Source: Candidatus Omnitrophota bacterium
GTDB lineage: Bacteria; Omnitrophota; Gorgyraeia; JABMRN01
Reading direction: 5' to 3'
NCBI GenBank assembly: GCA_028702395.1
Contig: JAQVOV010000052.1
Span: 1-10,334 of the forward strand
DNA: 10,334 bases
In this document: piece by piece, positions 5,372 through 10,334 of the stretch
Numbering within the stretch: the first letter of the stretch is position 1
Layout: the number at the start of each line of letters is the position of its first letter
Notes under the pieces: generated by a model
Database searches by the model: none
What the model was told of the DNA's origin: nothing
The model's input: the letters and a program-made list of their open reading frames with translations, nothing else
Position numbers and translations under genes: made by a program

Positions 5372-5427
5372 AAAGAGAGGGTCAGACCCTTGCGATATGC
5401 AAGGGTCTGACCCTCTCTTTTTGCTTT
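5372..5427 (+). terminator. 22-bp-stem hairpin terminator after the second peptide gene
   Basis: A perfect 22-bp stem (5372-5393 with 5399-5420), loop GATAT, is followed by TTGCTTTT. It lies 17 bases after the stop codon of the plus-strand peptide gene. The arms contain AGGGTCAGACCCTT, itself internally palindromic, so it may have originated as a repeat that now works as a terminator. The right arm and tail ACCCTCTCTTTTTGCTTT recur at 4816-4833 after the first peptide gene, without the left arm. Confidence 0.8.
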
Positions 5428-5432
5428 TAAAA

Positions 5433-5466
5433 TTTGTAGGGGCGAAAATTTTTTCGCCCCTACAAA
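5433..5466. repeat. GTAGGGGCG foldback family, copy 3
   Basis: The arms TTTGTAGGGGCGAAAA and TTTTCGCCCCTACAAA pair perfectly around a two-base loop. The outer 12 bp equal those of the 1342-1375 palindrome, and the total length is again 34 bp, but the centre differs (AAAATTTTTT in place of TATTGCAATA). This pattern suggests selection on, or mobility of, the arms only. Confidence 0.88.
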
Positions 5467-5494
5467 AAAAGAGGAGCTATTAAACCCCTCTTTT
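5467..5494 (-). terminator. Bidirectional terminator between peptide 2 and inositol-phosphate synthase
   Basis: AAAAGAGG (5467-5474) pairs with CCTCTTTT (5487-5494) around a short loop. On the minus strand the stem is followed by a continuous T-run, which suits the inositol-phosphate synthase ending at 5552. On the plus strand TTTTATAATT follows, so it can back up the terminator at 5372-5427. Confidence 0.65.
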
Positions 5495-5551
5495 ATAATT
5501 TAGTATTCCTTAGATGACTCATGACACACAGACACATTACTCAAGACACAA

Positions 5552-6655
5552 TCAATCTTCCCTTTTCCCCTCAACAAACTCTTCAGTCAACCTATGTGCT
5601 TTGTGATCAACTATCTGTTTAGGCGGATGTTTCATGAAACATGCTGATGGAGAATAAAGTATCCCTCCTTTACCCCTATTCAGTGCTAATTTACAACATC
5701 TTATTGCATCAATGACTATACCTGCAGAATTCGGGGAATCTTCTACTGAAAGTCTCATTTCAAGGTTCATAGGTACATCACCAAAAAGTTTTCCTTCCAT
5801 TCTGATAAAACAAACCTTATTATCATCCTGCCATGAAACATAATCACTTGGACCTACATGAATATTACCTTCATCCAGTCTTTTATCAAGAGATGATTGT
5901 ACTGCTTCTGTTTTTGAGATCTTTTTTGAAGCAAGTCTATCCTGATTTTTCATATTAAGAAAATCCGTGTTACCTCCTGTATTAAGCTGATATGTCCTTT
6001 CAAGCTTAACCCCTCTTCTTTTAAAAAGATCTACAAGAGTTCTATGTGTTATTGTTGCTCCGAGTTGAGCCTTTATGTCATCTCCAATAATAGGAAGCCC
6101 TTTATCCTCAAACTTCTTTGCCCATATAGGATCAGATGCAATAAAAACAGGCATACAATTAATGAAACCCACACCTGCTTCTAATGCACACTCAGCATAA
6201 AATCTTACAGCTTTTTCTGAGCCTACAGGCAAATAATTAACCAATATCTCAGCCCCTGATCGTTTTATTTCATTAACGATTTCCGATTTTGTAGATTCTT
6301 TTTGATCACTTACAAGGAAAGTATCATTTTGAGGATATTTGCTCATATGTTCAGAAACACCATCTAGAATTTGACCCATTTTAACTATTGTCCCTGTTTT
6401 AGGGATATTTTTACAAAAAACAATTGTACAATTCGGTTTTTCGAAAATTGCCTCAGATACATCTTTTCCTACTTTTCTTTTATCAACATCAAAGGCACTA
6501 ACTACCTCAATATCATAAGGTTTATACCCGCCCATTTCCCAATTCATAAGACCTATAGCTTCTTGGGGCACTTTATCTCTATAGTATTCTATTCCCTGAA
6601 TTAATGAACTTGCACAGTTTCCAATACCTACAATAGCTATTTTAATTTTTGTCAT
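5552..6655 (-). CDS. ino1: Inositol-3-phosphate synthase (NAD-dependent)
   Basis: Converts glucose 6-phosphate to 1D-myo-inositol 3-phosphate (L-1-phosphate) in the cytoplasm with tightly bound NAD+. The N-terminal Rossmann segment is IAIVGIGNCASS (6-17). Family landmarks are VNYLPVGSE (139-147), GDDIKAQLGAT (191-201), LNTGGNTDFLNM (224-235), DSPNSAG (306-312) and a C-terminal YSPSACFMKHPP (334-345). The length of 367 residues equals the compact actinobacterial/archaeal form, shorter than the roughly 530-residue eukaryotic enzyme. Conserved lysines in 242-250 and nearby lie where catalytic lysines sit in the family. GAGGA six bases or so before the ATG at 6655 supports this start. It is convergent with the peptide genes and not in an operon with the phosphatidyltransferase at 3717, but its product is the plausible polar substrate for that enzyme in inositol lipid synthesis. 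Confidence 0.94.
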   Translation of the reverse strand: MTKIKIAIVGIGNCASSLIQGIEYYRDKVPQEAIGLMNWEMGGYKPYDIEVVSAFDVDKRKVGKDVSEAIFEKPNCTIVFCKNIPKTGTIVKMGQILDGVSEHMSKYPQNDTFLVSDQKESTKSEIVNEIKRSGAEILVNYLPVGSEKAVRFYAECALEAGVGFINCMPVFIASDPIWAKKFEDKGLPIIGDDIKAQLGATITHRTLVDLFKRRGVKLERTYQLNTGGNTDFLNMKNQDRLASKKISKTEAVQSSLDKRLDEGNIHVGPSDYVSWQDDNKVCFIRMEGKLFGDVPMNLEMRLSVEDSPNSAGIVIDAIRCCKLALNRGKGGILYSPSACFMKHPPKQIVDHKAHRLTEEFVEGKRED

Positions 6656-6715
6656 TTCCTATCCTCTTTCTGTTTTCAAGAAAATCCATCATAAAAGTGA
6701 AATAATGATTGTCAT

Positions 6716-6721
6716 AGTATA
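6716..6721 (-). promoter_or_regulatory. Possible -10 of the inositol-phosphate synthase gene
   Basis: TATACT on the minus strand, about 60 bases upstream of the start codon. I see no good -35 at the usual distance, so this is a weak call. Confidence 0.3.
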
Positions 6722-6762
6722 TACCCTTTCTTTTTTTATTTCTACAAAAATTTTGAAATTTA

Positions 6763-6771
6763 TGCTATAGT
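6763..6771 (+). promoter_or_regulatory. Extended -10 upstream of the secreted protein at 6794
   Basis: TGC followed by TATAGT (6766-6771), with no clear -35. The start near 6778 would leave a leader of about 16 bases carrying AAGGAA just before the ATG. Confidence 0.45.
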
Positions 6772-6793
6772 AATTTATATTAGTAAGGAAAAA

Positions 6794-7312
6794 ATGACAA
6801 ACCCCATAAAAACTTTAATATTACTTTGCTTATATTGTTTAATGTTCAGTATAAACATAAATGCCGAAGATATAATCACACAGGAAAATGGCAAGTTCAT
6901 TGTGACTTTAGATGAGGATTTCTGGGGAAGATCAGAAGCTGTTAAGGTCCCACCTAAAATAGTATTAAGCGCAAACCCAATAAAACCGGGAAACATGATA
7001 TGTTATTACGATGGTCTTCTAGATGAAAAATATACCTATACTTATAAAGAAATTAGAAAAAACTACCTAATATTGAATAAATATGATCAAATATCTACGG
7101 ATTTTGATTCTTTAAGACCTTTTAACAATGATGGAAAAGAAATATCTATAGAGGTTGAAAATAACTATAAAAAAGAGTTTTACTTGATCATAAAAGGCGT
7201 TAAAATAAAACTATCTGTTATAAAAAAGACAGATAATATTATAGCAGAACCTATAACAAAAAAATCTGAATTTGAACCCTTTAAGACATTAAAGGATTTT
7301 TTGAGATCTTAA
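6794..7312 (+). CDS. Secreted protein of unknown function (172 residues)
   Basis: I do not recognise this protein. Residues 1-24 form a Sec signal peptide: Lys6, a hydrophobic core, and Ile-Asn-Ala before Glu-Asp as the probable signal peptidase I site. The two cysteines in the core are not in a lipobox. The mature part of about 148 residues is rich in Lys, Glu, Ile, Tyr and Asn and contains alternating hydrophobic stretches such as EFYLIIKGVKIKLSVI (about 126-142), which suggest beta structure. It has no cysteine pair likely to form a disulphide beyond a single Cys at MICYY. AAGGAA five bases before the ATG supports the start. It runs towards, and overlaps by 32 bases, the beta-propeller gene on the other strand. 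The product probably resides in the periplasm or on the cell surface. Confidence 0.72.
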   Translation: MTNPIKTLILLCLYCLMFSININAEDIITQENGKFIVTLDEDFWGRSEAVKVPPKIVLSANPIKPGNMICYYDGLLDEKYTYTYKEIRKNYLILNKYDQISTDFDSLRPFNNDGKEISIEVENNYKKEFYLIIKGVKIKLSVIKKTDNIIAEPITKKSEFEPFKTLKDFLRS

Positions 7313-8048
7313 AAACATAAATATCTTCTGTTGTTCCTGTGACCCAAAAACCATTTCCATCCCATACTATTCCTGTTGTCCTATCTATGTTTGTTTTAAA
7401 AAAACCTTTTAAACTATAATCTGATATATCAACTTTATAAACTTTCTCGCTATTCCAACTACTTATCCATAGATATTTCCCATCCCATGCTAGCTGTGAA
7501 GGCTCCTGAATATCTTTTATACCTGTTTTTTCTATTAACATCCCTTTTTTATCAAATTTTAACAGATAATATTTTGTATCCAGTGCTCTTTCCCATCCAA
7601 TAACAAAAATATCATCATCTGCAGCGATTATTCCGGCAGGGAAAAGATCTCCTACTGAAATACGCGCTTTTATAACAAGTTCCCTATCAATCAATTCCCC
7701 AAAAAAAAAGGCCCTATCATACCAATCGCTCCAGATATATTTACCATTGGGCAGTTTACTGATACCTTCCATAAAAGTGCCTGGAACGATTATTTGTCCT
7801 GTTTGTTTACCCGTCCTAATATCAAGAACATCTGTGTTAAACCCTTTTCCATTATTTACCCATATCTGGTCATCATCAATATATAATCCTTCGTGCCATC
7901 CGCTAGAAGGCAACTCTATTTTTCTCTCTCTTTTAACACTTATTTCATGATAATCATTTGCTTTTACTAAATATCTGAAAGCATCTTCAGCAAACAAAAG
8001 CGAACAAAAGCTTAAAAGAAATATCATAAGCACCAATGTTTTTTTCAT
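7281..8048 (-). CDS. Secreted beta-propeller protein related to glutaminyl-peptide cyclotransferase family
   Basis: Residues 1-20 are a Sec signal peptide ending LLFA before ED. The rest has about five repeats of 35-45 residues with WDG-x-x-x-W or related turns, a beta-propeller pattern. HEGLYIDDDQIWVNNG (52-67), DIRTGK (76-81), FMEGIS (92-97) and the last repeat TGIVWDGNGFWVTG resemble, in order, the blades of plant-type glutamine cyclotransferases, which form N-terminal pyroglutamate. The position corresponding to the family's FESTG segment reads WVNNG here, without the glutamate, so enzyme activity is doubtful and it may be a binding protein. A plain YVTN-like propeller is the alternative. 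I chose the ATG at 8048 because GAGGT sits six bases upstream; the ATG at 8054 would abut that site. It overlaps the 6794 gene tail to tail and shares its promoter region with the FecR gene. Confidence 0.75.
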   Translation of the reverse strand: MKKTLVLMIFLLSFCSLLFAEDAFRYLVKANDYHEISVKRERKIELPSSGWHEGLYIDDDQIWVNNGKGFNTDVLDIRTGKQTGQIIVPGTFMEGISKLPNGKYIWSDWYDRAFFFGELIDRELVIKARISVGDLFPAGIIAADDDIFVIGWERALDTKYYLLKFDKKGMLIEKTGIKDIQEPSQLAWDGKYLWISSWNSEKVYKVDISDYSLKGFFKTNIDRTTGIVWDGNGFWVTGTTEDIYVFKISKNPLMS

Positions 8049-8097
8049 GCCCATACCTCGTTTATTTACTATCTTGCATTCGATCCCTTAATTATGG

Positions 8098-8126
8098 ATT
8101 ATATCCCAAAAACATATTTTAATCAA
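8098..8126 (-). promoter_or_regulatory. Promoter of the beta-propeller gene
   Basis: On the minus strand TTGATT (8126-8121) and perfect TATAAT (8103-8098) are 17 bases apart. Transcription near 8091 gives a leader of about 43 bases with GAGGT. Its -35 is only six bases from the -35 of the opposite promoter at 8133-8161. Confidence 0.72.
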
Positions 8127-8132
8127 AACTTT

Positions 8133-8161
8133 TTGACTATTTAGTTTTTTTAGTATATACT
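8133..8161 (+). promoter_or_regulatory. Promoter of the FecR-domain gene, giving a near-leaderless transcript
   Basis: TTGACT (8133-8138) and TATACT (8156-8161) are 17 bases apart. The expected start, about 8167-8169, falls at or after the first ATG (8166) and just before the ATG at 8172, which is therefore the preferred start codon. Confidence 0.72.
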
Positions 8162-8163
8162 AA
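8150..8163. promoter_or_regulatory. 14-bp palindrome over the FecR-gene -10, possible operator
   Basis: TTAGTATATACTAA is a perfect palindrome covering the whole -10 hexamer. A dimeric repressor could bind there, but A/T-rich palindromes of this size also arise by chance in such DNA. Confidence 0.35.
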
Positions 8164-8171
8164 TCATGCTT

Positions 8172-8960
8172 ATGAAAAAAATTATTTTTATCTTTAATAT
8201 TCTATTCGCTTTTATATGTACATTATCCTTTGCACAAGAATTAACTGAGGAAGTTTTTATTTACAGCGTAAATGGAAACGTAAAGCTTATTGCCAGCGGA
8301 AGCAATGTAGGAGTGCCTTGCGAAAAGGGAATGAAAGTACATCCTCTAGACTGGATAAAGACAGGCCCGGATTCCTCCGCTGTTCTTGCTTTTGATAAAG
8401 ATGCAAACAATATACTTAAGATCGAAGAAGATAGTTTAGTAATATTAAAAATGGACGGATATTTTAAAGCACAGTTACTTAAAGGACAAGTATATGCTTT
8501 ACTTGAAAATGTTGAAAAAGATGATACTTTCAGGATGTTAACTCCATCCGTAGTAACAGAAGCTAAAACAAGTGCTTGGGGCATTAATAATGAGGGTGTA
8601 TATACTTCTGTAATGGTTTTAGACGGTGAAGCATATGTATGCGGAGTCAACAAAGACGGTTCAGTAAAAAAAGATAAATATAAGATCCCTGAAGGAATGC
8701 AAAGAACAACAAAACGTTTTGAAGATCCGGGAGTATTGAACACTTCTCCTGAAGAGATCCAGGATTGGTTTAAAGATCAAGTCATAAAACATCATATGTC
8801 CAGAGAAATATCAAAACAGACAGGGTCCCAGCAATCAAAATTAACTTCATCTGAAAATAAAAGACCAAAAACATTAAAAGGCAAAAATATCACAATAGTA
8901 GATGATCAGGAAGTGGACATTCTTGATTATATATACAAAGACCGCCTCTCCAAAAAATAA
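8172..8960 (+). CDS. Secreted FecR-domain protein
   Basis: Signal peptide at residues 1-21 (MKKIIFIF start, LSFA before QE). Residues 28-156 follow the FecR pattern: VNGNVKLI at 33-40, a Gly before WIKTGPDSSAVLAF (61-74), KIEEDSLVIL, LLKGQVYALLE, then TPSVVTEAKTSAWGI (124-138) and VMVLDGEAYVCGV (147-159). FecR domains of this stand-alone secreted kind are widespread in Gram-negative-type bacteria and are not tied to iron-siderophore sigma signalling unless a sigma gene is adjacent; none is. The C-terminal about 60 residues are charged and low in hydrophobicity, with no membrane anchor. The ATG at 8172 is chosen over 8166 because the promoter predicts transcription starting at or after 8166. 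There is no ribosome site. The gene ends 15 bases before the convergent antiporter gene. Confidence 0.82.
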   Translation: MKKIIFIFNILFAFICTLSFAQELTEEVFIYSVNGNVKLIASGSNVGVPCEKGMKVHPLDWIKTGPDSSAVLAFDKDANNILKIEEDSLVILKMDGYFKAQLLKGQVYALLENVEKDDTFRMLTPSVVTEAKTSAWGINNEGVYTSVMVLDGEAYVCGVNKDGSVKKDKYKIPEGMQRTTKRFEDPGVLNTSPEEIQDWFKDQVIKHHMSREISKQTGSQQSKLTSSENKRPKTLKGKNITIVDDQEVDILDYIYKDRLSKK

Positions 8961-8975
8961 ATTCAATAGCTCTTA

Positions 8976-10334
8976 TCAGGCAAAAAAAGAATACAAATTA
9001 TTGTTGGTTTTACAATTAATGAGTTCTGTCAGACTTTCCTTATTAGAAAGTGCTTTAGAAATATTTGCCATGAACTGCAGATAAGACTCTGTATTTTTCT
9101 TAGGTGCTACGGTAAGTACAAAAATTTTAGCAGGCTGACCATCCAAAGAATTGAATTTTATACCTTGTTTTTTTATTCCAATGGCACATATTATACGGTT
9201 AACAACAGATGATTTTGCATGAGGCAAAGCAATGCCATCCTGCATACCTGTAGACATGTTGTTCTCCCTTTCAAAAATTTCCCTGAGAACTTCCCCTTTC
9301 TTACCCTGTTCCAATTGCCCCGAACGGATAAGCAAGTTAACAAGTTCTTCAATTACATCTTCCTTATCAGTAGAAGCCAAATTACATTCGCAGGCAAGGG
9401 GGTGCAGTAAATGTTTGATATTGAATTTGTTTTTTTTATAATTATCTTTACTATCAAATATTTTTTTAGCCACTTCTTTTTTATTCGTCAATACTGCAAA
9501 ACTTTTCATCATATTTTCCAATTCTGCTATAACCTCATAAAAAAGCGTATGTATGAACGCCGCATCTGTAATGGCACAATCAAATGTCATTTTTTCAAAA
9601 GTATATTTAAAAGTTATGAAAGTATTGTTCTTTCTTATCTGGTAAAGCTTTTCAGGTATCTCCATAACATGAACATAAAATCCTTCATTTTCAAAAGCTT
9701 CTACTATTTTATAGAGCAGATACTCTGCAGTTTCAGGGTTAGGCATTGGATAAACTATCTGTTCATGTTCTTTATCCGGTTCTAATTGTTTTCTTAGCAC
9801 AGGTTTTTTGGAATCAAGTAATTTCGACAATATAGGAGGAGTAATAAGTGTTGTTAAAAAAGTCATTATAATTGCTACTGTAAAAGCATCATGTTCTAAA
9901 ACCCCTAATGACAAACCTATCCCAGCCATGATAAGAGCAACTTCACCTCTAGGTATCATTCCTACACCTATGCGTAATGCTCCGTTTAAATTGAAGTTCA
10001 GGAACAATGCAGGTATACTACATCCTATTATTTTACTGAAAACAGCAACTAAAGAAAACACAACAGCAAAATTAAAAATAGAAGGCGAAGCAATTTCTTT
10101 TACATTAACAAGCATACCCATAACACAAAAAAACATTGGAACTAAAAATCTGCTCACAACAGATAAGTTTTCCTGTATTATAAATGCAAGATCTGTTTTT
10201 GAGAGTGACAAACCCATTATATATGCCCCTATTATCATAGCAAGACCGGATTTTTCAAATACCCCTGCTAAGATCATTGCAAGAGCCAAACTCATAACAC
10301 TTATTGAGTTCTTATCTTTAAAAGTTTTTAGAAA
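8976..10334 (-). CDS. CPA2-type cation/proton antiporter fused to a PTS EIIA domain (N-terminus beyond window)
   Basis: The frame stays open through 10334 (thirteen codons beyond the Met codon at 10295), so the start lies outside and 452 residues are visible. The first about 175 visible residues are membrane helices of a monovalent cation/proton antiporter: GLAMIIGAYIMGLSLSK, VPMFFCVMGMLV, and the CPA2 signature GVGMIPRGEVALIMAG. A cytoplasmic part follows: a linker with PMPNPETAEYLLYKIVEA, an unrecognised alpha/beta segment of about 100 residues, then from about 305 a PTS EIIA type-2 (fructose/nitrogen) domain with LVNLLIRSG and DGIALPHAK. The histidine in that last motif (visible residue 372) is the phosphorylation site of EIIA domains. 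This implies control of ion flux by PTS phosphorylation, which is inference. It is convergent with the FecR gene, with no terminator seen between them. Confidence 0.88.
   Translation of the reverse strand, partial: FLKTFKDKNSISVMSLALAMILAGVFEKSGLAMIIGAYIMGLSLSKTDLAFIIQENLSVVSRFLVPMFFCVMGMLVNVKEIASPSIFNFAVVFSLVAVFSKIIGCSIPALFLNFNLNGALRIGVGMIPRGEVALIMAGIGLSLGVLEHDAFTVAIIMTFLTTLITPPILSKLLDSKKPVLRKQLEPDKEHEQIVYPMPNPETAEYLLYKIVEAFENEGFYVHVMEIPEKLYQIRKNNTFITFKYTFEKMTFDCAITDAAFIHTLFYEVIAELENMMKSFAVLTNKKEVAKKIFDSKDNYKKNKFNIKHLLHPLACECNLASTDKEDVIEELVNLLIRSGQLEQGKKGEVLREIFERENNMSTGMQDGIALPHAKSSVVNRIICAIGIKKQGIKFNSLDGQPAKIFVLTVAPKKNTESYLQFMANISKALSNKESLTELINCKTNNNLYSFFA

Noticed and set aside
8166..8171. 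Upstream ATG as start of the FecR protein
   Set aside because: It lies at or before the predicted transcription start, so it would not be intact in the mRNA.
8261..8743. 160-codon open frame antisense to the FecR gene
   Set aside because: It lies wholly inside the FecR gene, has no ribosome site or signal, and its translation shows no domain pattern, whereas the FecR frame has a signal peptide and conserved motifs.

Overview
The window is AT-rich bacterial chromosome with compact genes, many short intergenic palindromes, and housekeeping genes mixed with small secreted proteins. No phage, plasmid, transposase, CRISPR, tRNA or rRNA gene is visible. The combination of an Aquifex-type aconitase, a 367-residue actinobacterial/archaeal-style inositol-phosphate synthase, a CDP-alcohol phosphatidyltransferase, an antiporter-EIIA fusion and dispersed foldback repeats suggests an uncultured lineage such as Candidatus Omnitrophica. 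That placement is inference and not proven by the window.

Layout. Positions 1-3395 (minus strand) hold an aconitase (1461-3395), then a short pyruvate kinase (213-1256) that has only the catalytic A and B domains, then a secreted protein starting five bases later and cut by the left edge. The aconitase-kinase gap is packed with nested palindromes. Positions 3396-3716 are non-coding and repeat-rich, with divergent promoters. Position 3717 starts a CDP-alcohol phosphatidyltransferase (plus strand) on an apparently leaderless transcript. Two paralogous 83-residue peptides follow (4565-4816 and 5104-5355), each with its own promoter, a Y-x-x-P leader-like N-terminus and a Cys- and Gly-rich C-terminal part. 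They look like precursors of a ribosomally made, modified peptide, but no modification enzyme lies in the window. Strong hairpins separate them from a convergent inositol-3-phosphate synthase (5552-6655, minus).

Positions 6794-8960 hold three Sec-exported proteins: an unknown 172-residue protein (plus), a glutamine-cyclotransferase-like beta-propeller (minus, overlapping the unknown protein tail to tail), and a FecR-domain protein (plus) sharing a back-to-back promoter region with the propeller gene. The right end (8976-10334, minus) is the C-terminal part of a CPA2-type cation/proton antiporter fused to a PTS EIIA domain, cut by the window edge.

How the genes connect. Inositol-phosphate synthase plus the phosphatidyltransferase could together make an inositol phospholipid. 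Aconitase and pyruvate kinase are central carbon enzymes. The EIIA fusion may couple ion transport to the phosphotransferase state. The peptide pair is the most likely undescribed element. The repeats are the second notable feature: one foldback family appears three times, one copy is interrupted by a second palindrome family, and a 30-bp T/AC repeat sits just upstream of two unrelated genes.
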